A stretch of DNA of 64,000 nucleotides, taken from positions 1 to 64,000 of the forward strand of contig JAEZXR010000130.1 of the NCBI GenBank assembly GCA_023419605.1, written 5' to 3'. This stretch comes from Bacillota bacterium (lineage in GTDB: Bacteria; Bacillota; Clostridia; Acetivibrionales; JAEZXR01). The position numbers were made by a program, and so were the translations under genes. The notes beneath the pieces were generated by a model. It was not told the origin of the DNA. It saw nothing but the letters and a program-made list of their open reading frames with translations, and did no database searches. Positions 50,037-57,746 of the stretch are shown here, piece after piece (position 1 is the first letter of the stretch; every line of letters starts with the position of its first letter).

Positions 50037-50111
50037 GTGTGCTATTATAAATATAACTATACGGCCGGTATGGAACAATCAAATATTGACTTAAAGCTTT
50101 ATTACTGCGGG
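50037..50111 (+). pseudogene. AraC-family regulator, N-terminal fragment, split by transposon
   Basis: Starts at GTG 50037 with AGGAGG six bases upstream and encodes 25 residues ending 'SNIDLKLYYCG' before the frame enters the inserted element. The last codons TGC GGG coincide with the duplicated target site GCGGG (50107-50111). Joined to 52119-52925 the frame gives a 293-residue AraC protein whose junction reads 'DLKLYYCGTENCKPNHSWGP', matching paralogues at 53759 ('DLNMYQCGTEVCNRNHSFGP') and 57592 ('DLNMYRCGIEDCVSGHSWGP'). Confidence 0.88.
50107..50111. repeat. Target-site duplication GCGGG, left copy
   Basis: Identical to 52114-52118 on the far side of the inserted element; only one copy is needed to restore the AraC frame. 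Confidence 0.8.
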
Positions 50112-50310
50112 TGTAGCTTTTGAATAAAGTTTGTACGTTTTATTTCTTGTAGAAGGCATAACTTCATTGGAATATTTTATAGGTTTTAAAATAAAGTTTG
50201 TTATTTTTCAAGAGTAACAGTACTTTTAATTATACAGATTTTAAAATAATGTTTGTATCTCTTGTACATAAGCGGCGATGGCTTATAAAATACAAACTGA
50301 ATTACAAATA

Positions 50311-50354
50311 TACAATCATTATTTTAAACGTACAAACTTTATTTTAAATCTACA
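50311..50354. repeat. Extra internal right-type transposon end
   Basis: Reverse complement starts TGTAGATTTAAAATAAAGTT and carries two tandem end sites, closely matching the outer ends. With the left end it bounds a 243-bp unit (50112-50354). Its flank (CCCAC) does not match the GCGGG duplication. Confidence 0.7.
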
Positions 50355-50481
50355 CCCACTCTTGACAACTATATTTTTCATGGTAACATTGTATATAAAT
50401 CCTATTTACTGTAAATATTGTTAAATAGTACATAGTGTTACAAAAATGGTTATAATAACAATAAATGAAGGGAGTTTTATT

Positions 50482-51255
50482 ATGAGAAAACTTAAAAAAC
50501 TCATCTGTTTTACCGCCATTTTCAGTATGTTAGCAACAAGCAACGTTAGTGCAGCAGTAAACAAAACCGACCATAGCGTCTCCAAAAATAAGTTTAAAAC
50601 TGAGGTTAAATTCAAAAACGCAAAGGTAGAAAGGAAAGATGGCTATACACTAACAACTATTACTGACAAAGAGGATCTAAGTAGGCCTGAAATTTTAGCC
50701 GGTGCAGAAATACCAGAAGGATACAAACTTGTTGAGGTAGTAGTCGGGGTGAGCGATACCCAGGATCAAGCATTATCAACTCCAACCCAAGAGGTATCAT
50801 CATCTGAAGGTTCCCAACTAATTAAGCCTTATGGAATAATACCACCACCAATATATTATTATTGGGCGGACAATGTTTACCATAACCCTATAGAATGCTA
50901 TTTTCCTAATAGTCCTGATTATAGTGATTGGTACGATGGTCCAGCTAATGTTGATATAGCAGAGGAAAGAGGTTTCACTTCAAAATATTCTACAACAACC
51001 GGGTTAGATACGGGTAAAATATCATCAACCGTAGGGTTCGAGGTTGGTGTATCTTATAAACGTACTGTAACTTACAAATTTACCGTCGCATCAAATGAAA
51101 GAGTTAATGTAAAAGTTCACTCAAATAACCTGGAAACAAGTTATAATGAATATAGGAGAGAAATCAGTACACCTAATTCGACTGAAAATTTAGGAGTTAG
51201 ATATGCATATAACCCAATTGGAGCAATATGGTTCCAGTATAGATATACTAAATAG
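50482..51255 (+). CDS. Secreted protein of unknown function carried by the transposon, 257 aa
   Basis: Signal peptide 'MRKLKKLICFTAIFSMLATS' with cleavage near SAA (about residue 27). The mature protein has a charged N-terminal part (KFKTEVKFKNAKVERKDGYT), an acidic/Ser-rich middle, 'YGIIPPPIYYYWADNVYHNP', and a beta-rich C-terminal part with alternating Thr/Ser/Val/Tyr ('GKISSTVGFEVGVSYKRTVT', 'YKFTVASNERVNVKVHSNNL'). That last pattern resembles extended beta-sheet surface or pore-type proteins, but I cannot assign a family. The start is set by AAGGGAG seven bases upstream. AT content is higher than in flanking chromosomal genes. Confidence 0.7.
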   Translation: MRKLKKLICFTAIFSMLATSNVSAAVNKTDHSVSKNKFKTEVKFKNAKVERKDGYTLTTITDKEDLSRPEILAGAEIPEGYKLVEVVVGVSDTQDQALSTPTQEVSSSEGSQLIKPYGIIPPPIYYYWADNVYHNPIECYFPNSPDYSDWYDGPANVDIAEERGFTSKYSTTTGLDTGKISSTVGFEVGVSYKRTVTYKFTVASNERVNVKVHSNNLETSYNEYRREISTPNSTENLGVRYAYNPIGAIWFQYRYTK

Positions 51256-51358
51256 ACGGCCAGATCACGATTAACATTTATCTTTTTTGTTACACCTAAT
51301 TAGCATTATTGATTGTAAATAGGATATTCAAAATACGTGCGTGTTTTAGATAGTTACT

Positions 51359-51387
51359 GTCTCGGCTCAGGCTGGGACTGTTTTTTT
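51359..51387 (+). terminator. Intrinsic terminator within the transposon
   Basis: GTCTCGGC (51359-51366) pairs with GCTGGGAC (51371-51378) including wobbles, loop TCAG, then TG and seven Ts. Confidence 0.65.
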
Positions 51388-51453
51388 GTCCTGATATAGA
51401 CAGCGATAAGAAAAAATGGTACTATTTCCCTATGAAATACGAGGAGGGGATTT

Positions 51454-51690
51454 ATGGATAAAAAGTTATGTTATGTATTAGGGACAGTGTTTATTATTAC
51501 AAGTGGAATTTTATATTCTTTTGAGAGATTTATTGCATACTTTGTGTGGATTAGTAAGATGAATGCACATACTGTTAGTTTTCCTCCTTATCCTAGTTTA
51601 CCAGGTTTATTGACAAATATTTTTGTTCCAATATTTATCATAGTAGGAATAACTTTTTTTGTATTAAGTTATAACAAAAGTAATAAGTGA
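51454..51690 (+). CDS. Small two-segment membrane protein in the transposon, 78 aa
   Basis: Starts at an ATG with GAGGAGGGG upstream. Two hydrophobic segments (about residues 5-35 and 52-72) flank a short loop with 'SFPPYPSLPGLLTNIF'. No family recognised. It follows the secreted-protein gene but after a terminator, so it probably has its own promoter. Confidence 0.6.
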   Translation: MDKKLCYVLGTVFIITSGILYSFERFIAYFVWISKMNAHTVSFPPYPSLPGLLTNIFVPIFIIVGITFFVLSYNKSNK

Positions 51691-51707
51691 TAGGGGTATG
51701 AGTAGTA

Positions 51708-52037
51708 ATGGAACAGAAAACAGCCATAAGGTAGAAAATTTGAGAGATAAGAGGGTATGACTGCAAAAATATACGTGGAACAATCGCACTCATTGAATCC
51801 GGCACTAAGACAATTGTAGGCACAGTCGAAATTATAGACTCAATAAAAGATACTTGGAAAGAGCTAAATGATAACGTAGACAAACATTGTATTCAAGATA
51901 CGAGAATAATAACCTATAAAAAGTCTTATGCATGGGTATTATCTAATCCAATTATATTTGAAGTACCTATTCTCCACCCCAGTGTAAAGCTGGCGATGTT
52001 GGCAAAAGAACCTTGCACTGCCAGCTTTACTTTATAG
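51708..52037 (+). pseudogene. ASCH-domain (PUA-like) gene with two early stop codons
   Basis: From ATG 51708 the frame reads MEQKTAIR, a TAG (51732-51734), two codons, a TGA (51741-51743), then a long open part: 'EIRGYDCKNIRGTIALIESG', 'TKTIVGTVEIIDSIKDTWKE', 'YKKSYAWVLSNPIIFEVPIL'. This matches ASCH-domain proteins, in which the second stop takes the place of Trp in the usual Trp-Glu-Ile-Arg. The expected C-terminal strand is replaced by unrelated sequence overlapping a hairpin at 51984-52030. It is therefore inactive. Confidence 0.7.
51984..52036 (+). terminator. Hairpin near the transposon right end
   Basis: GTAAAGCTGGC (51984-51994) pairs perfectly with GCCAGCTTTAC (52020-52030), followed by TTTATAG. 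Confidence 0.5.
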
Positions 52038-52113
52038 CGTTTCAAAATAATCAATGTTTGTTTTAAAAGTACATACTTTATTTTAATCGTACAAACTATA
52101 TTTTAAAGCTACT

Positions 52114-52118
52114 GCGGG
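52114..52118. repeat. Target-site duplication GCGGG, right copy
   Basis: Matches 50107-50111; flanks the 2002-bp element. Confidence 0.8.
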
Positions 52119-52925
52119 ACTGAAAATTGTAAGCCCAATCATTCCTGGGGCCCCGCCGTGAAAGACCATTTTAAAATTCACTATGTACACAGTGGAAAAG
52201 GAATCCTGCAGGTGGGAACAAACACATATTTCCTGACTAAAGGGCAAGGATTCCTGATATGGCCTCATACGGTTTCCTACTATAAAGCGGATGAAGAAGA
52301 TCCCTGGACATATTCCTGGGTTGCTTTCCATGGACTTAATGCAGAGTCCTATTTGCGGCGTGCCAGCTTAACTTTGGAGACCCCTATATTCCAATGCCGC
52401 AATGAGGAGGTCCTGCAAGAACGATTTATTGAAATGTTTGAAGCCTGCAAAAAGGATCACAGCCGGGATGTAAGCCTACTAAGCTCTCTCTATGCATTTC
52501 TAGCCAACCTTATGGAGGAATGTGTGCTGGAAGATTCTCATGTCAGAAAGGCAAAACCCGGGGACATGTATATAAAAAAAGCCATTGACTTTATCGAAAC
52601 CAATTATTCAAGGCATATAAGTGTTGCTGAAATCGCTGAGTACGTGGGTTTAAATAGAAGGTATTTTTCGAAACTTTTTTCCGATATACTGGATATTTCG
52701 CCCCAGAACTTCCTGATCCAATTCCGGATGAACAAGGCCTGCGAGCTCATGAAGAACCCGTACCTTTCCATTGCGGAAATTTCAAATTCCGTGGGATATA
52801 GCGATCCGCTGCTGTTTTCCAGAATATTTAAGAATACAAAGGGGATCGCGCCCAAATACTACCGGAGGAACGAACTTGAGCCTGTATCCGGCAGCGTCTC
52901 CTCCTTATTGAAAGGAACACGTTAA
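52119..52925 (+). pseudogene. AraC-family regulator, C-terminal fragment, split by transposon
   Basis: Encodes the remaining 268 residues of the AraC protein interrupted at Cys-Gly: AraC-type cupin domain ('KDHFKIHYVHSGKGILQVGT', 'DPWTYSWVAFHGLNAESYLR') and two helix-turn-helices ('AEIAEYVGLNRRYFSKLFSD', 'AEISNSVGYSDPLLFSRIFK'). The only internal restart is a GTG at 52158 with no ribosome binding site, so the regulator is probably lost, though the DNA-binding domain is intact. The stop abuts the end of the converging AraC gene. Confidence 0.88.
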
Positions 52926-53759
52926 TTATGTTCCCTTAAAGTGCTTTCTATAGTGTCGTGGAGGAGATCCTTTGACTTTTTTAAAGATTTTTGAAAAAAG
53001 CAGGGGATCTTCATAGCCCACCGAACGGGAGATGTCCCCGATGGAAAGCACTTCATTATTCATCAGCTCACAAGCCCTGTTTACTCGGAAATGAATAAGA
53101 TAATCCTGAATCGATGCATTTAGGTGTTCTTTAAACAGAGTACCGAGATAGCTGCGGTCCAAGCCTACATGGTGTGCTATTTCCTGAACGGATATCTTTC
53201 TGGAGTAATTCATTTCAATATACGCACAAACTTGTTTCACATACTGCTCTTTCCGATTGGTACTGATATCGAGAGCGGCCTCTCCAGGAGCTGCTTCAAT
53301 AAGTTGGGATAAAAAAAGGTAAAGCAGTCCCAGAAGGCGGATTTCCCTGCCTTTCACCAATGCCTTTGTTTCCAGCATCTGATCAAAACAATCTTTGATA
53401 AAGCGATCCTTTGAATAAGCGAAAATAGGGTTATATGCTGTCAGTTTTGCATTTTTTAAATATTGTTCGGCTTTTAGGCCGTGGAAGCCAACCCAGGAGT
53501 AATGCCAGGGATCTTCGGCATCTGCCTGATAATAGGTAACAATATCCGGACAGATAAGAAACCCCTGCCCCTCGCGTAAATGGTACGTTTTATCGCCGAC
53601 CTGGAAAATTCCTTTGCCGCTGAGAATGAAGTGTATCAGGAAATGATCTCTAACAGCAGGCCCGAAGGAATGATTCCGATTACATACTTCAGTACCGCAT
53701 TGATACATATTCAAATCTGTATGGTTTAGCCGGTTAATCTCTAAATAAACCAAATCCAT
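52926..53759 (-). CDS. AraC-family regulator next to melA, 277 aa
   Basis: N-terminal AraC cupin (residues about 20-160: 'RDHFLIHFILSGKGIFQVGD', 'DPWHYSWVGFHGLKAEQYLK') and C-terminal double helix-turn-helix ('QEIAHHVGLDRSYLGTLFKE', 'GDISRSVGYEDPLLFSKIFK'). It is paralogous to the proteins at 50037/52925 and 57592. It diverges from melA, with a 39-bp block conserved before galT between them, so it likely activates alpha-galactoside use. The start ATG is just behind AGAGGGG (short spacing); a TTG five codons earlier lacks any site. Confidence 0.92.
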   Translation of the reverse strand: MDLVYLEINRLNHTDLNMYQCGTEVCNRNHSFGPAVRDHFLIHFILSGKGIFQVGDKTYHLREGQGFLICPDIVTYYQADAEDPWHYSWVGFHGLKAEQYLKNAKLTAYNPIFAYSKDRFIKDCFDQMLETKALVKGREIRLLGLLYLFLSQLIEAAPGEAALDISTNRKEQYVKQVCAYIEMNYSRKISVQEIAHHVGLDRSYLGTLFKEHLNASIQDYLIHFRVNRACELMNNEVLSIGDISRSVGYEDPLLFSKIFKKVKGSPPRHYRKHFKGT

Positions 53760-53797
53760 CGCCCCTCTGCGCAAAAATAAAAAATCGTATATCTAGT

Positions 53798-53836
53798 ATT
53801 ATACCATATTTCAATAGCATGTTTCCATTTACTTTA
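53798..53836. promoter_or_regulatory. Divergent AraC/melA control block A
   Basis: 39 bp starting ATTATACCATATTTCAATAG and ending ATTTACTTTA; 33 of 39 positions equal block B before galT. On the minus strand TATAAT serves the AraC gene; on the plus strand TTTACT (53828-53833) and TATAAT (53850-53855), 16 bases apart, serve melA. Confidence 0.7.
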
Positions 53837-53855
53837 AAAAGCTTGGGGATATAAT

Positions 53856-54106
53856 TAAATTAACGCGTTGTGCTAGCTTTGCTAAGAAAAGTGTCCTTCC
53901 AGGACAGCTTCAATAGCAACGCTCAGACGACTTTGAGGGAAATGTCTCTGGGGTTCGAGCATAAAGTCGCTTCCCTTAGAGGGATTCCTTAACGAATTGC
54001 TGCGCAGCGAATCAAGGTAGAATATGCCGCTGATGCGGATATTCGTTGGTCAGTGAAGCTGCCTTCCATGACACTTTCCTTGCAGCTAGCACAACGCGTT
54101 AATTTA
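53856..54106. repeat. 250-bp folded element with 22-23 bp terminal inverted repeats in the melA leader
   Basis: Terminal arms 53857-53878 and 54084-54105 are perfectly complementary over 22 bp (TTAACGCGTTGTGCTAGCT core). A second, imperfect pair of arms lies inside (around 53890-53912 and 54055-54078), then several hairpins, e.g. CCGC-TGAT-GCGG and AACGAAT...ATTCGTT. It begins one base after the melA -10 box, so it would form most of the melA 5' leader RNA. It has no coding content and looks like a MITE or a structured RNA. Confidence 0.75.
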
Positions 54107-54240
54107 GATATTTGGCAAGGAAATAAATCATTATTCTAAGCCTTGCCAAGTATGTTACTCCCTTACGGTTACAGCAACATCAAGGGACCATGAGTAACGT
54201 GTCCGTTATAAATCCAAAACATTGTAAGGAGGATGACCCT

Positions 54241-55539
54241 ATGCCTAAAATTACTTTTATGGGTGCCGGAAGTACAGTCTTTGCTAAAAACGTTTTAGGA
54301 GATTGTATGATGACACCTGCGCTGCAGGATTCTCACATCGCGCTCTTTGATATTGACCTTCAGAGACTGAAAGATTCTGAAAATATGTTAAAGAATATTA
54401 ACGAAAACTGTAATGAAGGTCGTGCCAAAATTGTAGCCTACACGGACCGGAAAAAAGCGCTGGAAGGTGCAGACTATGTTGTTAATGCCATACAAGTGGG
54501 GGGATATGAGCCCTGCACCGTTACGGATTTTGAGATTCCGAAGAAATACGGTTTGCGTCAAACCATAGCCGATACCCTGGGAATCGGCGGAATATTCCGT
54601 GCCCTGAGGACCATTCCTGTTATGCTTGACTTTGCTAAGGACATGGAGGAAGTATGTCCCAGTGCCTGGTTCCTGAACTATACGAACCCCATGGCCATGC
54701 TGACGGGAGCCATGTTAAAAGCAACCGGCATAAAAACAGTAGGATTGTGCCACAGTGTCCAAGGTTGTGCATCCCATCTTTTAAAGGGCCTGGAAATGCC
54801 TGCGGATAATATCCAGTGGAAGATTGCGGGTATTAACCACATGGCCTGGCTGTTGGAGATAACGAGGGATGGCAAGGACATTTACCCGGAAATTAAGAAG
54901 AAAGCGTTAAACAGGCCTACTCCTCATAATGATATGGTTCGCTATGAAATCATGAAGCAGTTTGGTTATTACGTAACAGAGTCCAGCGAGCACAACGCGG
55001 AGTACATGCCGTATTTCATAAAAAGCAAATATCCTGAATTGATTGAACGGTTCAATATTCCTTTGGATGAGTATCCACGCCGCTGTGTAAAGCAGATTGA
55101 GAGATGGGAAACTATGAGGGATGAACTGGTGCATGATAAAAACATAGAACATAAACGCTCCGGTGAGTATGCTTCCTACATGATGGAAGCCATGGAAACG
55201 GATAATCCTTTTAAGATCGGAGGAAATGTCCTAAATACAGGGCTTATTACAAATCTTCCGAAAGAAGCCTGTGTTGAAGTGCCCTGTCTGGTTGACCGAA
55301 GCGGAATAACTCCCTGCTATGTAGGGGCTTTGCCGCCACAGCTGGCAGCTCTGAATATGACCAATATCAATGTTCAGCTTCTTACCATCGAGGCTGCCTT
55401 GACGCTGAAAAAGGAAAATATCTACTACGCAGCCATGTTGGATCCTCATACCTCGGCAGAACTGTCCATTGATGACATTAAAGCCATGTGTGATGATTTG
55501 ATTGAGGCCCATGGGAACTGGCTGCCGAAGTACAAATAG
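54241..55539 (+). CDS. melA: GH4 alpha-galactosidase, 432 aa
   Basis: NAD- and Mn-dependent GH4 hydrolase: N-terminal Rossmann 'KITFMGAGSTVFAKNVLGDC', 'ALEGADYVVNAIQVGGYEPC', metal-binding 'GLCHSVQGCASHLLKGLEMP' and 'AGINHMAWLLEI'. The Cys-His-Ser-Val form is the MelA alpha-galactosidase type rather than the 6-phospho-glucosidase type. It would release galactose from melibiose or galactosyl-mannan side chains, feeding the Leloir genes downstream. The start at 54241 follows AAGGAGG. It is expressed from the AraC-linked promoter through a long folded leader. Confidence 0.92.
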   Translation: MPKITFMGAGSTVFAKNVLGDCMMTPALQDSHIALFDIDLQRLKDSENMLKNINENCNEGRAKIVAYTDRKKALEGADYVVNAIQVGGYEPCTVTDFEIPKKYGLRQTIADTLGIGGIFRALRTIPVMLDFAKDMEEVCPSAWFLNYTNPMAMLTGAMLKATGIKTVGLCHSVQGCASHLLKGLEMPADNIQWKIAGINHMAWLLEITRDGKDIYPEIKKKALNRPTPHNDMVRYEIMKQFGYYVTESSEHNAEYMPYFIKSKYPELIERFNIPLDEYPRRCVKQIERWETMRDELVHDKNIEHKRSGEYASYMMEAMETDNPFKIGGNVLNTGLITNLPKEACVEVPCLVDRSGITPCYVGALPPQLAALNMTNINVQLLTIEAALTLKKENIYYAAMLDPHTSAELSIDDIKAMCDDLIEAHGNWLPKYK

Positions 55540-55620
55540 AAGTGAATTGGCCCGGTTTTGCCGGTCATCAAGACTTCTGGCGTAGGTGCTGCTGCGCCGG
55601 AATGCTGAATATTAAAATAG

Positions 55621-55674
55621 AAAGCACCCGTGTCTTCAGGAAGTACTTCTTGAAAATAAAGGGGTGCTTTTTTA
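55621..55674 (+). terminator. Intrinsic terminator after melA
   Basis: AAAGCACCC (55621-55629) with GGGTGCTTT (55662-55670), then a T-run; the loop is long but contains its own small stem. Confidence 0.75.
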
Positions 55675-55844
55675 TAGGCTCCTTCTCGTAAATTAATACT
55701 ATTAACGCGAAGAGCCTGATTGCAGACCGAACAGGCGCATGGTTTTGAAACTACAGCCGATTTTTATGAGATAGCCCTGTTTTTCCGCTTTACATTTCCT
55801 GAAGAAACTGCTAATATGTTGAATACTGGTAAAAAACGAGATCA
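55675..55844 (+). promoter_or_regulatory. Region before YitT gene, with candidate promoter
   Basis: TTTACA (55789-55794), 17-base spacer, TAATAT (55812-55817). Upstream, an AGGCTC...AGCCT hairpin at about 55675-55719 is visible but of no recognised class. Confidence 0.45.
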
Positions 55845-56726
55845 ATGAAAGAGCTGGTGTACATGTTTAACGTATTCAAAGCCAATATAAAAAACATAGG
55901 CTTCATCCTGCTGGGAAATACCCTCTATGCCCTGGCGGTGACTATGTTCATCCTTCCCAATAGCTTGATTACCGGGGGAACCACCGGATTGGCGCTGGTG
56001 TTCCAGCACCGGATGGGTGTTCCTATCACGGTGTTTGTTTCTGTCTTCAACATCGCCATGTTTGTCTTGGGCGCAGTCGTTCTCGGCAGGAAGTTTGCCC
56101 TTACCACCCTGGTCAGCACCTTTTACTATCCTTTTATCCTGGGTCTCTTTCAGAAAATTCCACAGTTAAAGGATATGACTTCCAACCCTCTGCTTGCCAC
56201 TATTTATGCCGGCATAATGATCGGCTTCAGCATAGGAATCGTTATCAGGGCAGGGGCATCCACCGGCGGTATGGATATACCTCCCCTCGTATTAAATAAA
56301 AATTTTGGACTTCCGGTTTCCGGAGTGATGTACGCCTTTGACTTTACGATCCTGCTGGCACAAATGCTTTTCGCAAACAAAGAGCAGGTGCTCTATGGGA
56401 TTTTGCTGGTGCTGATTTATACAGTAGTGCTGGATAAGGTATTGCTCATGGGGCTGTCCCGGACCCAGGTGAAAATCGTCAGCGAAAAGTACCGGGAAAT
56501 AAACCAGATGATTGTCCAGCGGTTGGACCGGGGGGCCACACTGCTTCATGCGGAAACCGGTTATTGCCACCAGGAGAACTGGATGGTCCTTACAGTAGTC
56601 TCCAACCGGGAGCTGCCAAAGCTGAATCAACTGGTGCTTTCCATTGATCCCAAGGCCTTCATGATTATCAACAAAGTCAATGAAGTAAAAGGGCGCGGCT
56701 TTACCATGGATAAGCTTTATAAATAA
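55845..56726 (+). CDS. YitT-family membrane protein (DUF2179), 293 aa
   Basis: Five to six membrane segments in the first 200 residues ('LGNTLYALAVTMFILPNSLI', 'TGGTTGLALVFQH', 'ASTGGMDIPPLVLNKNFGLP') and a C-terminal soluble DUF2179 domain ('LDRGATLLHAETGYCHQENW', 'VVSNRELPKLNQLVLSIDPK'). Widespread in Firmicutes; function unsettled. Either the ATG at 55845 or the one at 55863 could be the start, neither with a strong ribosome binding site. It is a single gene between melA and an AraC gene. Confidence 0.87.
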   Translation: MKELVYMFNVFKANIKNIGFILLGNTLYALAVTMFILPNSLITGGTTGLALVFQHRMGVPITVFVSVFNIAMFVLGAVVLGRKFALTTLVSTFYYPFILGLFQKIPQLKDMTSNPLLATIYAGIMIGFSIGIVIRAGASTGGMDIPPLVLNKNFGLPVSGVMYAFDFTILLAQMLFANKEQVLYGILLVLIYTVVLDKVLLMGLSRTQVKIVSEKYREINQMIVQRLDRGATLLHAETGYCHQENWMVLTVVSNRELPKLNQLVLSIDPKAFMIINKVNEVKGRGFTMDKLYK

Positions 56727-56767
56727 AAGGTATAGGGAGGGCGTAAAAGCCCTTTTTTCCATGTCTC

Positions 56768-57592
56768 CTAGACGGGTTCCTTTCGAAAGGCTTTGGGAGA
56801 AGTGCCCTTTACCTTTTTAAAAATCTTTGAAAACAGCAGTTGATCTTCGTAGCCGATGGAACGGGAGATATCTCCAATGCTGAGGGCATTGTTTCCCAGG
56901 AGTTCACAGGCCTTGCCGATTCTAAAGTTAATGAGAAAGTCCTGGGGAGATGTGTTCAGGTATTCCTTGAACAGAGAGAAGAGATAACTCCGGTCAATAC
57001 CAACACTGGACGCAATTTCCTGGACGGTTATCTTTTGAGCATAATTCATTTTAATAAAGTCGATGGCCTTTTTCACATATTGTTCCTTGCGGTCTTCCGG
57101 ATTCTCAAAGTGTTTATTCGCTTCAGAGGCCTCCACCAAAAGCGACAGAAAAATATAAAGAAGACCCAATAGTTTTATATCGCTGCTTTTTGCAAGCTTT
57201 TTCGTATCGATCATTTCATTAATGCATGTTTTAAGGGAGTCATCCCTATCAAAGCTGAAAATAGGGTTATCTGCAGAAAGGTTAGCCCGTTTCAGGTAAT
57301 TTTCCGCCTTCAGGCCATGGAAGCCAACCCAGCAATAGCTCCAGGGCTCCTCCAAATCAGCTTGGTATGATATGACGGTATTGGGAGGAATCAGAAAGCC
57401 GGAACCTTTTTCGAGTTTATATGTGTTGCTGCCGATATGGTAGGTACCTTTCCCACTGGTGATATAGTGAATGATATAATGATCCCGCAGTGCCGGTCCC
57501 CAGGAATGCCCGGAAACACAATCTTCAATACCACATCGATACATGTTTAGATCCGTATGATCCGGTTTGTTAATATAAATCTTCTCTAACAT
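56768..57592 (-). CDS. AraC-family regulator next to galT, 274 aa
   Basis: Third paralogue: cupin 'RDHYIIHYITSGKGTYHIGS', 'YCWVGFHGLKAENYLKRANL', and helix-turn-helices 'QEIASSVGIDRSYLFSLFKE' and 'GDISRSIGYEDQLLFSKIFK'. It diverges from galT-galK-galE across a 155-base gap that contains block B, so it is the probable galactose-responsive activator of those genes. The start at 57592 has GAGGTG close upstream. Confidence 0.92.
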   Translation of the reverse strand: MLEKIYINKPDHTDLNMYRCGIEDCVSGHSWGPALRDHYIIHYITSGKGTYHIGSNTYKLEKGSGFLIPPNTVISYQADLEEPWSYCWVGFHGLKAENYLKRANLSADNPIFSFDRDDSLKTCINEMIDTKKLAKSSDIKLLGLLYIFLSLLVEASEANKHFENPEDRKEQYVKKAIDFIKMNYAQKITVQEIASSVGIDRSYLFSLFKEYLNTSPQDFLINFRIGKACELLGNNALSIGDISRSIGYEDQLLFSKIFKKVKGTSPKAFRKEPV

Positions 57593-57633
57593 ATAGCACC
57601 TCACATAAAAAAACCACAATAAATATATACAAC

Positions 57634-57672
57634 ATTATACCATATAATAATAACATATTTCTATTTACTTTA
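57634..57672. promoter_or_regulatory. Divergent AraC/galT control block B
   Basis: 39 bp starting ATTATACCATATAATAATAA; the same layout as block A. Plus-strand TTTACT (57664-57669) and TATAAT (57686-57691), 16 bases apart, serve galT. Confidence 0.7.
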
Positions 57673-57746
57673 CAAACCTATGCCTTATAATTAAGTTAAA
57701 GAGATACGACATGGAACCATTCACACAAATGAGAGGAGATATTTTT

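Larger units (their letters stand above)
50112..52113. mobile_element. Non-autonomous transposon with Tn7-like ends, 2002 bp
   Basis: Left end begins TGTAGCTTTTGAATAAAGTT; right end (reverse complement) begins AGTAGCTTTAAAATATAGTT. Copies of a site like TTTTAAAATAAAGTTTGTA recur at the left end, spaced about 55-65 bases (50119, 50185, 50239), and at the right end in close tandem (52052-52113). Spaced left sites and tandem right sites, TGT-type ends and a 5-bp duplication are the architecture of Tn7/TnsB-type elements. No transposase is inside, so movement would need help in trans. An additional inward right-type end lies at 50311-50354. Cargo: a secreted protein, a small membrane protein and a decayed ASCH gene. 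Confidence 0.78.

Noticed and set aside
50355..50360. Target duplication for the inner 243-bp unit
   Set aside because: The flank is CCCAC and does not match GCGGG, so only the outer 2002-bp element has a duplication.
53945..53970. GGTTCGAG inside the folded element as a tRNA T-arm
   Set aside because: No acceptor, D or anticodon arms can be drawn around it.
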